Positions 9,806-20,209 of a stretch of DNA of 64,000 nt are shown piece by piece. Numbering within the stretch: position 1 is the stretch's first letter; the number at the start of each line of letters is the position of its first letter. The notes under the pieces are model-generated. The model saw only the letters and a program-made list of their open reading frames with translations, did no database searches and was not told the DNA's origin. Source of the DNA: Malaya genurostris (lineage: Eukaryota; Arthropoda; Insecta; Diptera; Culicidae); NCBI RefSeq assembly GCF_030247185.1, contig NC_080571.1, forward strand, positions 65,262,172-65,326,171, in the 5' to 3' direction. Position numbers and translations under genes: made by a program.

Positions 9806-10440
9806 AACCTGACATAACTGTTTACAAATTGAAAAGTTTATGGTAGTTTTCGATTTTGTTCCAGATTGAAAACAAAATTCTTGTCAGAATCGTCTGCTAG
9901 TGATGTGGATTGAAAAAGGGTTTTCAGTGTAATTTTATCGAAAACTAAACCATCGAAATATATAATTATCTCATAAATCAATGAAACTCAGTTTATGAGT
10001 AGATTTGTTCTTTGTGTCATGGAAATTTTTCACAGGAAAATTTTTTTTAATGTTTTCTCTACCCCTATGAATTTGTTAATACGGCCGTCAAAAATACATT
10101 ATAGCAATTAAACTGGTCTACTAGAGGCATGTGTAATCTCAGTCGAGTACCAACATCTAGATACCTGCAAAAATGCTTAAGCATTAGCGTCACGAACTAC
10201 GATGTTCCATTATTGAAAGAGGAAAAGAGGATGATGATGATGATGATAATGTCAATATATGCTGCCATAGTTGCATCACCGGATAAATTAAGATAAGTTT
10301 TTCAATTACAATAAGTCTACTGCCTGAGGCCTGACAGTAACCCCCTGCATCATTCAATAATCCACTTGCTGTGAGAATGGAACATTGTCCAAGTCTGTTT
10401 CGTTTTGGCAACTAGAATCAATCTAAGACTACTTCAAGTG
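9806..10440. other. no gene recognised; short GAT microsatellite
   Basis: AT-rich DNA with a short (GAT)n run at about 10230-10248. The frame at 10190-10411 reads through that run. Confidence 0.45.
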
Positions 10441-11345
10441 TTTGCCCACTCTCTGACAGACGCCATCACCACTGCTTGGTGATTGCGAAATGAAAGCAGA
10501 AAAAGATCCTTCAATCCGCATTTCCATTATAGCCTCGTGCGGCAATTGTCTAACCGATGGAACCAGCTTTTACGATTGTAGCTCATTTCTCATTTCTAAC
10601 TGACGGGTGTCATTCAAAGCTGACCACCACACCGGGACGAACGGGAAACAGATGCGCCCCACTGACCAATCAACCCGAATAACAAAACCTGACACAGCTC
10701 GTAATACATTGTGTCAAATTAAACCCTATCATGTAGCAATGCCTAAACGACACACGACCAGTGTCAATATCTCAAATCCTTTGGCACCAAGCGACCGACC
10801 GACCGACAACCGACAGGCCGGCCGGTAAACGGGGAGGTTGATGGGAACGAATTAATAAAACCTTCATTTACCAAATAAACTCCCAGAGAGATTCTCGACT
10901 CCGGTGACGAGCTGTGGACGGGGGTTTGGGGAAGAGTATCATCTTCCCTAAATGAAGTCGTTTAATGATATTTCGAATGTCATGGTGTGCGGTTCGGCCG
11001 TGGTAGCCTGAGTTCGGTGCACGCCGATGTCGACATTTGGTTACTACCTCTATTACCTATCCACATATATTTGCCAGAATGCTGGAATTGTTGTTGTGGG
11101 CTTTCGTATTTTCAGACCATGGTTGACCCTTTCTCTTCACAGTAGATTTAGACTATTATTTCACATATGGACAGCATCCGTATGGTTTCGGAAGAAGGGT
11201 TTTTTAGACGTGCGAGACGGTGAAAGGGAGAAATGGGCGAGGAACACACAATCAGGGATTCTAGGGAGACGGTTCTAATAGGTAACATGACCTCTGTGAT
11301 GAGTTTTCGTGTTGCGACAGAAACCTGTGGTATTGGCAAAATTTA
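10441..11345. other. unique higher-GC block, function unknown
   Basis: This stretch is visibly richer in G+C, contains no repeat with a partner in the window, and has short features such as a 'gaccgaccgacc' run and a GGCCGGCCGG palindrome near 10810-10826. No frame has a recognisable domain or splice-bounded coding look. It may hold conserved non-coding or untranslated sequence. Confidence 0.35.
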
Positions 11346-12150
11346 TTGGGATTCCCGTAACAAGTTTTCGGCAGTAACAACTGCAAATATTGTTCATGCA
11401 CGATAACATTTTTCGATTAGCATAACAATTGTATCAATAAAATTGGAAGTCAACATTATTCCAGGGCATTGTGAAGGTTGGACTGAAAGGTACAATTCCG
11501 AGAACCCCTGTATTCTGTATTAGAACGTGTTGTCGATGATTATCAAACCAATTGGGAACATTAGCTGAAGTCTGTTTTACAATAAATTTTCTTTTATTGG
11601 AACAGTCTCTAACAGAGTGTCGACTGGAAATTAAATTCCCTGATTTCGTTCGTCGTTACTTCAGATAGACATGAAATTAATTCAGGACTCTCATTCTTTG
11701 AACAAAACCTTTTTATTACTTTATTATTCATTTCTTGTTCTGTTAATGCACCAAATTTGGTGTCCTTGGATACCAAATTTGGTGCATTATTTTGCCGAAT
11801 GTATATGTTGAAAATGTAGTGCACTTTTTAAATTTTTTGATGAAAAACTGCAAGGGCCATATGGAGTTGTTCGAACTGTTGACGTAGGACTACACAACTA
11901 TTGTCAAAATAAACTACTAACATTTGTATTTTGGACAGCAGTTGTTTTTTTTATGTGTTCCATCCAGTGTTATTCGTATCTACGCAAAACATTTTTTCAA
12001 GAATAATGATTCGCGGATTTGGATACCCTGAAAAGTTTCTACGGCATTGACAGAGTGCAAGTCGGTGATATTGGCAATCAAACGCAAAACTAAATTTACA
12101 TAGTACGCTATCTAAGTTTCATATTTTGAATCAGTAGTATGATGACGATT
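11346..12150. other. no gene recognised; small perfect palindrome inside
   Basis: AT-rich sequence. The only structure noted is the 17-bp inverted repeat at 11745-11788, listed separately. Confidence 0.45.
11745..11788. repeat. perfect 17-bp inverted repeat (hairpin)
   Basis: AATGCACCAAATTTGGT at 11745-11761 is exactly inverted at 11772-11788, with a 10-nt loop. Each arm is itself centred on the palindrome CCAAATTTGG. Confidence 0.7.
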
Positions 12151-13959
12151 ACAGGGTGGCAAGTAACCGGGAAAATCGGGCAAACGGAGAAAAAGTTGAG
12201 AATTTGGTTTAATCGAGAAAAAGCGGTTGCTGAACCGGGAAAAATATTGCTAGCCCAAATATGAGTAACCATTATCAGAATCATGATTTGTTTTGAAAAG
12301 TCCAATCTAATTTTGCGTTTGAAGAGGTTTAGTAAAAGTGATACAGGTTCTATATTGATCCATCCATTGAAAATTGAACTCATGTCACGTCCAACGATTT
12401 TATAAGAGATTAAAAGAATTTAAGGGTTTTATATCAATGGAAAAGCATCAGTACTTTTCTTTAAATTTACTAATTATTACTCTAATATCATCATAATTTG
12501 TCTCAGTAATTTCACAGGACTCACAAAATTGAAGAAGTTGTCGACTTTGACTTTATATATCGTTTGCAGGTTTGATTCCCTTCTTTGAGAGTTGAAACTG
12601 GCTTCTAAGGACTAGTGAAGAACCGTAGAAATTTCCGGAATATGATTTGATTTTTTTCAGTGAGAACTATAGAATCCATAGTATGATCATAGAATGTTGA
12701 TATTGGTGTTGACGAAAGAGCAATTGAGTTGTTGAAATAAATGTAGTTTAAGCTTTTAGAACTGATATACTCCTACTTTCAATCATGTGATGATTTATAC
12801 AATCTATTGCTGTATCGATATCAGCCGAATTTCACAAAACAATTGCTTTCGGTATGATATCTGTTAAGTTGTTGGCTAAAGAAACTGATGTCAACTGATG
12901 CTAAACTTTTATCTCCTTGAAAGTCGGTTTGGACCATGCTTTAAAAATATCGCTTTGGACCCATCGATCTGACCACAAAAAAAGTTTATTCTGTGCGTTC
13001 GACTATTCGGATAAAAAATTTTGGGAATTGTATATTCAACCATTGCAAGTGGTTTATTGCAGAAACACAACATTGGTTCATGCCGAAATGGTCTAAGACT
13101 ACCATTTTTTATCCTTCACAACGTTTCTGACGGATGCTATGTACTGCGTCTTACAAACTGACATTAGCTACCCGGACATTTCCACTACCTTTGACAAAAT
13201 TGACCACACCAATACAATTCATTCCTAAGTTCGACAGATTGGGCTTCGGTTCAAAAACATGCGGCGTTGGTTTCGCTCATACCTCAATAATCGCTGATTG
13301 GAAATCAAGATAAATGGCTCTGTATCTAAACAGTAAGTCTCCGTGATTCCACAAGGCAGCCATCTTGGACCGCTGTTTTTTCCCCTGAACTTCTGTAATA
13401 GGAATCTTTTTTTGGAATGCACACGATTATCTTTCGCTGATCATCTGAAGTTATTCCAAATAGTTCGAAATAACGAGGATGCAGTTTTCTTCAAGCACCA
13501 ACTTGAACTTTGTTCAAAATGATGTGGGATAAATCCTGAACATTCCCAAAATTTATTCTGTACAAGATGTGAATAGTAAATGTGAAACTTGTTACGGTCG
13601 ACTGATCACCTGTACATTTATGTAATTCATTAAAAACTGGTCAATACTCAGATACATGGTATTTCTCATAGACAATACGAGTAGCAAAAATGTCTAAATT
13701 TACTTCGATAAATTACGGACAAGCCTAAACTAATCAAATCTAAGTAAACTTGAATTTGAATTCGAAAGTTTTTTTGTTCAAAAAGCTAACAATAAAATAA
13801 GGGAGGGTTCTGTCACGTAAACAATAAAAGAACATAATTAGTTAATCACCGATGCGTTTTACTCTCCGATTCTAGCGATTATTTCTTGAAAACTGCATGT
13901 TTTTCCAGGTTAAAAAAATCGCTAGTTTTTCAGGTTTATATCCGGAAACGACACCCTGT
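12151..13959. mobile_element. candidate element with ACAGGGTGKC termini
   Basis: ACAGGGTGGC at 12151-12160 and its inverse GACACCCTGT at 13950-13959 could be terminal repeats. Inside the left end there are 'aaccgggaaaatcggg' strings, as in mosquito elements ending in this way. The Jockey-type relic at 13070-13560 would lie inside. The termini match over only about ten bases, so this pairing is weak. Confidence 0.3.
13070..13560 (+). pseudogene. Jockey-type LINE reverse transcriptase relic
   Basis: Reading the plus strand across frames gives the conserved order of a Jockey-clade reverse transcriptase. A 'WFMPKWSKTT' segment is followed by 'TTFDKIDH', 'FDRLGF', 'WFRSYLNNR' and 'LEIKING'. Next come 'VIPQGSHLGPLFF', 'LSFADHLKLFQIVRNNEDA' and finally 'HQLEL'. 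The catalytic F/Y-A-D-D box reads FADH, a loss of the last aspartate. Frameshifts and stops break every frame, so no single long frame remains. There is no 5' or 3' end, poly-A or target-site duplication that I can define. Family recognition is firm; clade assignment is from motif similarity. Confidence 0.7.
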
Positions 13960-14039
13960 TAACTGTTGACTATCGGGAGTTTTTTCCATATATTCCATAC
14001 ACACACTGAAACATAAACACACACAGATATTTTGTGATT
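13561..14039. other. no gene recognised
   Basis: AT-rich spacer between the reverse-transcriptase relic and the next dispersed repeat. Confidence 0.45.
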
Positions 14040-14260
14040 TCTACGAACTGAGTCGAACTCAATTTTCTCGGAAATTTTTCAACCGATTTTTACAAACTAA
14101 GATGCAAATAGAAGGTTTAAAATTCTTCAAAACGTTCCTGAGAAGTTGATCCGGATCAAGACTTTTGGTTCTGGTATTACAGCACGATAAGTGAAAAATT
14201 TTCAAGAGGAGAAAGACGTTTTGAGAGTTACGTGACGGTCAAAACTCCACTGCCGATAAA
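14040..14260 (+). repeat. dispersed 'TTCCGGTTCCGG' repeat, short copy
   Basis: It contains the family strings 'ctcggaaatttttcaaccgatttttacaaactaagatgcaaat' in degenerate form, then 'gatccggatcaagacttttggttctgg', 'attacag' and 'gataagtg'. The same order occurs many times at 24-32 kb. Non-coding. Confidence 0.6.
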
Positions 14261-14411
14261 GCACGCAGCGTCAGGCCCTACGAGCAGAACAGAGTCAAAA
14301 CCACATAAAACGGAGGATTAAACCGGGGTAAAATAAATGACAATAATAATACATCAAATAAATAAAAAAGTAGTTTAATTTTTGAATAAGTTATTTTGTG
14401 GAAATTCTGAA

Positions 14412-14528
14412 TTTTTTACTTTTTTCTTTTTGACGACTAAGTCAATATTTCTATCGAATATCGTGAATATCGCATAAAAAAGAAAAAAGAAATATTGACT
14501 TAGTCGTCAAAAAGAAAAAAGTAAAAAA
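14412..14528. repeat. perfect 41-bp inverted repeat (long hairpin)
   Basis: The arm at 14412-14452, ending in GACGACTAAGTCAATATTTCT, is repeated exactly inverted at 14488-14528 with a 35-nt loop. Part of the loop and right arm (14465-14493) is repeated directly and perfectly at 15053-15081. The exact match over 41 bp indicates recent origin or ongoing correction. Confidence 0.85.
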
Positions 14529-15120
14529 GTTAATATGATGGGTTTCCATCAGGTAGCGGTGAGTGGAGCGCTGCTGAACGCCGCTTACAACCTGGACTAA
14601 ACAGCCAACACGCTGTGACTCTGGGCACATAAGCAATAGTTCGAACAAACCTTCCATTCCGATGTTAAACTAGCCGTATAGAGATAAAGAAAAAAAAAAA
14701 AACATCCATGCAGTGAAGAACTCATTGTGTGTGATAAGGCCGTCGCAAGCAAAAAAGTGACAACTTCTAGTAACTTTTCTTTTGCCGGTTCGGATAGTAA
14801 ATGGTAAAAGACCTTTAACACTACTTTCCGACATACCAGAGACTTGGGCGATTCGCATTGTTCAGATGCCTAAGCCCGACTCCTCTGGTAGAAGGTAAAA
14901 GTTAAGTTACTAAAAGATTTCTGCTTGCTTAAATGACCCTCTGTCACGTCTCTCATTTTCCGTTCTATATATTCACATCCTTGCTCTCTCTTGAGTACTA
15001 TCATTCTATAATTTTCATTTTCTGTTTCTACAAAAATGGTCCTTGGTTAGATGAATATCGCATAAAAAAGAAAAAAGAAATTATGAATGTTAAAAACCGT
15101 TTTAAGGGTTAGCTACTTGC
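14529..15120. other. segment bounded by a 29-bp direct repeat; no gene recognised
   Basis: A 29-bp string (starting GAATATCGCATAAAAAAG) at 14465-14493 recurs at 15053-15081, bracketing about 560 bp. On the minus strand at 14670-14858 a short frame reads IAQVSGMSESSVKGLLPF, faintly like the helix-turn-helix of a DDE transposase, but it is too short to claim. Confidence 0.4.
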
Positions 15121-15425
15121 GGTGAACGAGTTACGACGCGTTACTTTTAACGAAGTTATAGGTGTTACATGAGTTACTTTTTTGTAAGTTGAAGGCGTTA
15201 CGAAAAATTATTTTTTGTAGTGCGTTACGAAACGTTACATGCATACGAAGCGTTACATGCGTTACTTTTTTGTAAGTTATAGGCGTTACGAAGCGTTACA
15301 TGCTTTACTTTTTTGTAAGTTAAAGACGTTACGAAACGTTATATGCGTTACTTTTTTGTTTGTTACGAAACGTTACTTTTTGTAAGTTACAGGCGATAGT
15401 TTTTTGTGAGTTGTAGGCGTTACCC
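15121..15425. repeat. GTTAC-rich minisatellite
   Basis: Roughly 40-50 bp units built from 'gttacttttttgtaagtt', 'aggcgttacgaa' and 'cgttacatgc' repeat about six times with drift. The AT-rich and GTTAC-rich parts alternate. No coding frame. Confidence 0.85.
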
Positions 15426-15429
15426 GACA

Positions 15430-15727
15430 GAAGACAGAAGTTAGCACGACTGCATCGAGGCGACACGAGGTACTCGAAGGGCATGTCAATGGGACGGAAA
15501 GATTACAATGTCGGTTTTTTTGGGATCGGCATAGTATACTACTTCAAATGAAAAAAATCCAGTATTAGCGTGCATTCATGAAGCGATTGAAGACCTGAAT
15601 CGCTGTGAAATGGCCTTACATGAAGCACATAAGCATTGTTACCGTGGTTAAAATCAACGGTTTAGGTTACAATCACTTGGGCATCACCCACGTTCATCTA
15701 ACTTGGCTTCCTCGTACTATTATCTGT
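15430..15727. other. no gene recognised
   Basis: Short spacer between the minisatellite and the next MITE. Confidence 0.4.
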
Positions 15728-15735
15728 TCTCAAAC

Positions 15736-16041
15736 CAGAGGTGGAAATAAGCCCATTTTGCGCATGAAAATGTGAATCAAGATTTTCGATTGTGAATCAA
15801 AAAACCGAACACCGTGAATTAAAAAATTGGGTAACAAAACTAAAATTGCGATTATGTTTCAAATTGTGGGAAATGAAATTGAAACCTTTTTCTAAGTCTA
15901 AGTAAAACCAAAATTTATCTTATCAAAAATCATTCATTTCAAAATTCATTATAATATACACAATAAATGTGTGATATGAAAAGATAATACTGACTATTTT
16001 TATTTACAGTGAATCAAAAAAATTGCTTATTTCCACCCCTG
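15736..16041. mobile_element. hAT-like MITE, 306 bp
   Basis: The termini CAGAGGTGGAAATAAGC and, inverted, CAGGGGTGGAAATAAGC match at 16 of 17 positions. Flanks are TCTCAAAC (15728-15735) and ACTCAAAC (16042-16049), an 8-bp duplication with one mismatch. The AT-rich interior repeats 'gtgaatcaa' several times and has no coding frame. Terminus and duplication size fit the hAT superfamily. Confidence 0.8.
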
Positions 16042-16049
16042 ACTCAAAC

Positions 16050-16240
16050 ATTAATTTATCTCTGAGAAATTTATGAATTTCGTTTTGGAATTTCAAACCC
16101 CTGCTTCCGGAACCTGAATCCAAAACCAGTATAGTCAATGTAAATTTGTATGACCATCTACTAATATGTCCTATAAATTCAGAAGATGTTTTTCGTTCTG
16201 TACGAATCGGCTGTGCTACTCTTTGCAATGAATTGTCGTC
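16050..16240 (-). repeat. degenerate dispersed repeat fragment
   Basis: 'ctctgagaaat', 'cttccggaacctgaatccaaaacc' and 'cctataaatt' echo the dispersed CCGGAACC family found elsewhere in the window. Heavily mutated. Confidence 0.35.
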
Positions 16241-17320
16241 ATTTAAAGTAGGAATGTAAATGATCTCAGAATATATGGCATCATGACAAGTCTTGTGGAT
16301 TGTAGTGCTTTATCTATATTTAGAAGGTCTTTGAAATGTGTTACAGAAATAACATGATAGTAAACGTAAAGAAATGAAATACAATAAACTACTCTCGGTC
16401 ACAGTTACAAATTTTATTGGAATACTCATAATGGCAGGAAAAGTTTAAAGTGTCTGTTAAAAACGTAGGTACAAAGCACACCGAGAATTAGGTACATAAG
16501 CAAAATTCTTAATTTTTTTTATCCATCACTTTTACCACTAGGTATATTAAAAAAAGGTTTTACTCCTTAGTTTTGTGGTTTTCTATGCGAATTATCAACG
16601 ATATACGGTGTTATCAGTGTTGGTGATTGCCGAAAATTTGACAAAAGCTGCCATATTGCTATCTATATTGTATACAACATTTTCAATCCGGTAGAAGATG
16701 CTACAAGAACTCGAGTCTCTCAATGCATGAACCGCGAGAGAATTTTTCTACATTTATTCACTCCACTTCATACTCTGAGTATTTCACGGCCCTAAAAAAA
16801 ATTTATTGTCATTAATCGTTGCTGTGTGGAATTTACCAAGAGAGAACCGCAAGTTGACAATTATCGCAGAAAATCGAATCGATGATTCAATTTGATGATT
16901 CTCATACTAGGTTGCAATATTTCAAAACCCTTGTGTGGAGCATTCACAGACATTTTCATAGACACAACTAATACAAAGGTTGTATGCACATAGTTAGAAT
17001 AAGCGTCAACAGTAAAATGATTCTTTCGAAATTATCTACTGCCTGTATAGAATCGGATCGCGAAACGAGGATAAGCGATCGTTTGTTGCTTCAGAGATGA
17101 TCCGCACAGCAGCGTGCTAACCCGTGATGCTGACGGGTCATCGAGAGAAAATCGCTGTAGCACTCGTGTCCATTCTATGTTAAATGAACCATGCCGGTTA
17201 TTTGTTGCTGAGATGATATACGTCTCTCTTTGATCGCACTGATTGAATCGTGTGAAAAGTTGCTAGAGAGCGTTCTTCGATACGATAAAAACCATCCTAA
17301 CAACAATTTTTTTCCTTAGT
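16241..17320. other. no gene recognised
   Basis: About 1.1 kb, AT-rich except for 17040-17290. A degenerate ATGCG-family piece lies near 16555-16600. No frame of note. Confidence 0.45.
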
Positions 17321-18270
17321 TATGCGATTTTTATACGAATATCCAAAGTTACACAGTTTGTTTTCCGATTTTTTATAAGCGATACGTAGCCCCCACTCAA
17401 AAAAACTAGATTGTAGTTTATTTTCGCTGGTATAAATCTTACAATCTAAGACCTATATTGATTTTTTATCATTCAATGAATGTTTTACATTTTCTCAAAA
17501 AATGCCTATTTTCATTTGTTGACAACCATAGACAACTTGAAAATTCTTGAACACTGTGATTTTCGATCAACATTTACTTTTCCTTTCAGCTCATATTTTT
17601 AAAATTTCCCAAAAAATGAAATTTTGTTGATTCAAAACCTTGATTTAAACGCGCCTTGAAAATGCTAAATTTCAAGTAATCACCCCAACCCCTTTCCCGA
17701 TCATGCAATAAATGTTTGACATTTTTTCAAAAATTGTCATTTCTTGGTGATTGACAAACCTATGTATTTTGGTTCTAGAAATTTCCTGCCACTGTTGTTT
17801 TCCCTCTTCGTTCAAATAATATTTCATATTTTTTACAAATGTAGTTTATTTATGCTGATACAAATCTTTCCTAATTTAAGACCTACGTTAGCTTCATTTT
17901 TCTTTAGACAAATGCTCGACCTTTTTACAAAATGGTCTATTCCCGCTAGTTGACAACACTATGCATTGAGAAAATTCTTGATATTCGATAAAAAAAATTT
18001 AAAAAAATCTTCGAGAATAATTGAATTTTTTACACCTATACACCTTGAAAATGCTAAATTCTAGTAATTTTCTGTCACTGTTGATTTCCCTTCTAATAAT
18101 ATTTCATAAAAATTGAGACACTGAACGACGAATTTTCAATGTAATACTGATTTTTATGCAAATTTTCAAAGTTATGCCTATTTTAAGGCAAATGTTTAAA
18201 ATCGTGTGGTTTTCTCATGCGAATATTTAAAGTTTCGCGATTTTTTTGTGGGAATTTTGGAAGTAATGCG
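17321..18270. repeat. diverged ~435-bp tandem duplication within ATGCG-type repeats
   Basis: The segment beginning 'tagtttattttcgctgg' at about 17415 is repeated from about 17845 ('tagtttatttatgctga'). In both copies it is followed by 'taagacct', 'gttgacaac', 'aaaattcttga' and 'ccttgaaaatgctaaatt' in the same order. Both edges (17321-17385 and 18130-18270) carry degenerate 'ttatgcgattttt' and 'atgcggttttc' units of the palindromic family. Non-coding. Confidence 0.6.
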
Positions 18271-18280
18271 GTTTTCTTGT

Positions 18281-18760
18281 TTCGCCTTTGAAATGCACGA
18301 AAAGTTGAGATCTAGTGTTATCTCAAAAAATGAATTCGAAATGGTACGACGTTTCGTGCATTTTTAAAGCATACAAAAAATTATTTAAAAAATTTCTAGT
18401 CGATATATTTCAAAATTTTTTTTTTCATGGTAACACAGATAAAAAAACAAAAATTTAATAAATAAATAAATTTAAAAGTTAGACGTTTCATGAATTTTCA
18501 AGACTTCTGGCAAAAACAATCTTGCCTTTCTCTACAGCTTTCTATAGAGGTATTAGAATTACTGAAAAACCCGGCTTTCGAACGGAGCCTCCGAAACTCA
18601 TAGTGTTTCATACAATTCGACTCAGTTTGACGAGATCGGAAAATGTCCATGTGTAAGTGTGTGCACTTTTCGAAAATATGATCACCGCTCAATTTTCTCA
18701 GAGATGGCTTCCGGTTCTGGAAATATAATGATATAAGTAACATAACCGACAAATCCCAGA
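18281..18760. repeat. mixed dispersed-repeat fragments
   Basis: 'gagatctagtgttatc' and 'acgtttcgtgcattttt' resemble the fold-back at 55343-55590. From about 18480 the CCGG-type dispersed repeat appears, with 'catagtgtttcatacaattcgactcagtttgacgagat' in degenerate form, and 'tttctcagagatggcttccggttctgg'. No gene. Confidence 0.45.
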
Positions 18761-19200
18761 GTTTTACAATGCAACAAAATTTCTACAAAACGAAAGAGTC
18801 ATATTCGAAAGAATTAGACTCGTTTGCAACTTACTATTAGATCATTTAATAAGCTCACAATGCGAATGACCGAGGATAGAATCTCACAAATGTTTCAAAT
18901 GGGAACTAAAGGTTTTTCTTCTTCTTAGTTTTGTGTTTTTCATGCGAATACAAAGTTATATGGTGCTTTTAATGCGAATTTTCAAAGCAATGCGGTTTTT
19001 TTCGTGTGAATGTTCAAAGTTATGCGAATTTTTGTTGCAAAAATTTTCAACGCTTTTAGAAACGAAACGTCTAATGTTATCCCGAATTTTTTTTTCTCGA
19101 AACGACACCAGATTTTGACGTTTTATGCATTCCTAAGACTTTTTATGCATTCCTAAAACTTAAAAAAAAATTCCGGCTTCAAAAACCTTGAAAGCCATTT
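18761..19200. repeat. AT-rich spacer and degenerate ATGCG repeat
   Basis: From about 18920 come 'ttttcatgcgaatac', 'aatgcgaattttcaaag', 'aatgcggtttttt' and 'gttatgcgaattttt', units of the ATGCG family. The 61-residue frame at 18933-19118 is made of these units. Confidence 0.55.
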
Positions 19201-19210
19201 TTTTTCTTTT

Positions 19211-19283
19211 TTATTCTTCAGTATAGTCTCCATCTAGAGCTATACACTGGACCCATCGGTCCTCCAACATTTTGAAACAATTC
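19211..19283 (-). pseudogene. mariner transposase C-terminal relic
   Basis: On the minus strand the sequence reads NCFKMLEDRWVQCIALDGDY, then TEE and a stop. This is the signature C-terminus of mariner transposases (LEKRWxxCIxLxGDYVE). Only about 24 residues survive; upstream sequence is unrelated microsatellite and AT-rich DNA. A similar but longer relic with the same C-terminus lies at 34054-34340. Confidence 0.65.
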
Positions 19284-19465
19284 TTTTTTAATTTACTAAT
19301 ATAGAAGGCTAGGTACGACAAATTTGTATTTTATTTTTATTGAAGCTATGAAGTTCGAAGATAACTGATTCTTCTCGAAATTTCAGTACGAGACAATTGC
19401 AATGGCCTGGTCTGAAATGTTTAGACGATCTTCGGTATGCAAGAGTAATTTTAATAATAATAATG

Positions 19466-19501
<36 letters not shown>

Positions 19502-19723
19502 GTAATATAAATAACAATTATAATAACAATAGAAATGAATCTGTATATATGGCAACCCTGTTTCTCATGGCATATTTTCACACGACCCCATTATAGTATG
19601 AAGATGTGTTCAACATCATCACTTCCACTTTCGCATTGCCGTTCGTAATTGAATGTGTTAGTGACGGTGCAAATTATTTTAACTTCCATCATGATGAATC
19701 TTTTAGTAGGAAATATTAAAAGT
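19284..19723. other. no gene; AAT microsatellite inside
   Basis: AT-rich spacer. An (AAT)n run with interruptions spans about 19447-19510 and creates poly-Asn and poly-Ile frames that are not genes. Confidence 0.6.
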
Positions 19724-19780
19724 TTATTATTATTATTATTTATTTATTTGGCCTTTAACCACTAGGGTCATTCAGCCCTA
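19724..19780 (-). repeat. probable LINE 3' end with (TAA)n tail
   Basis: On the minus strand 'ctgaatgaccctagtggtta' leads into 'aaaggccaaataaataaata' and then a TAA-type repeat (19725-19743 on the plus strand reads TAT/TTA). A trinucleotide tail of this kind is characteristic of I-clade and related LINEs. No coding part is attached. LINE identity is inferred from the tail. Confidence 0.4.
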
Positions 19781-19814
19781 TTAAAATTTTAATTAACTCT
19801 TAATGATTATCTGT

Positions 19815-19830
19815 GGCACTAAAAAGTGCC
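19815..19830 (-). terminator. histone-type 3' stem-loop (copy 2)
   Basis: On the minus strand GGCACTTTTTAGTGCC forms a 6-bp stem with a 4-nt T loop, the 16-nt architecture of metazoan replication-dependent histone mRNAs, preceded by CAA and followed by ACA. Its flanks match those of the stem-loop at 19967-19982, so the two are duplicates of one histone 3' untranslated region. Confidence 0.65.
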
Positions 19831-19944
19831 TTGAATTGTCACAATCAACAAGATCTGCATTTAGATCTGAGATGGTTCTGAGATGTTTATCTTGTTTCGG
19901 CTTACGGCTTGCTCAGAAAATGGTAGAAAAGCGACAACATTCAA

Positions 19945-20037
19945 CTAGTTCTTTAGGATGATCTTTAGCACAGAAAAGTGCTTTGAATGGGCCTTGCTGG
20001 ACTTTTTGGCTGTCTTTCCACCAGTTTTCGGTGCCAT
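19945..20037 (-). pseudogene. broken histone H2B gene: N-terminal tail fused to the 3' stem-loop
   Basis: The ATG at 20037 begins MAPKTGGKTAKKSSKA, which matches the basic N-terminal tail of insect histone H2B. The normal protein is about 123 residues, with a histone fold after this tail. Here the fold is missing. After residue 16 the sequence jumps to HSKHFSVL and stops at 19945, and that out-of-place part is the 3' untranslated stem-loop read as codons. A deletion has therefore joined the tail directly to the mRNA's 3' end. A histone-like promoter lies upstream on the same strand at 20285-20440, and a second stem-loop lies downstream at 19815. No nucleosomal function is possible. The H2B identity rests on 16 residues plus the matching promoter and stem-loop. 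Confidence 0.7.
19967..19982 (-). terminator. histone-type 3' stem-loop (copy 1)
   Basis: On the minus strand AGCACTTTTCTGTGCT pairs as a 5-bp stem closing on a T-T position with loop TTTC. It is preceded by ATTCAA and followed by AAAGATCATCC, parallel to the copy at 19815-19830 (ATTCAA ... ACAGATAATCA). It lies inside the truncated H2B frame. Confidence 0.6.
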
Positions 20038-20209
20038 CGTGCTGACGATGTCTCGTACGTTCAGAGTAGCTGTTTTAACTTAAATGACACTATTTCTCAC
20101 ATCACATTTCATTGTATACCTGCTACTGGCAGCGGTGTACGGACAGCCCCATTGCCAAAATTCCTTTGCCTGTTCGCAGAACGGGAAACAGTGAGACGAC
20201 AGGTCCTCG

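Noticed and set aside
14670..14858. Helix-turn-helix-like frame (IAQVSGMSESSVK)
   Set aside because: Suggestive of a DDE-transposase N-terminus but only ~15 residues fit; not enough to call.
19309..19596. Poly-Asn and poly-Ile frames on opposite strands
   Set aside because: Both are translations of an (AAT)n microsatellite.
20085..20190. Possible histone H2A fragment on the plus strand ('gtatacctgctactggcagcggtg')
   Set aside because: A faint resemblance to the VYLAAV region of H2A, but it cannot be extended in either direction.
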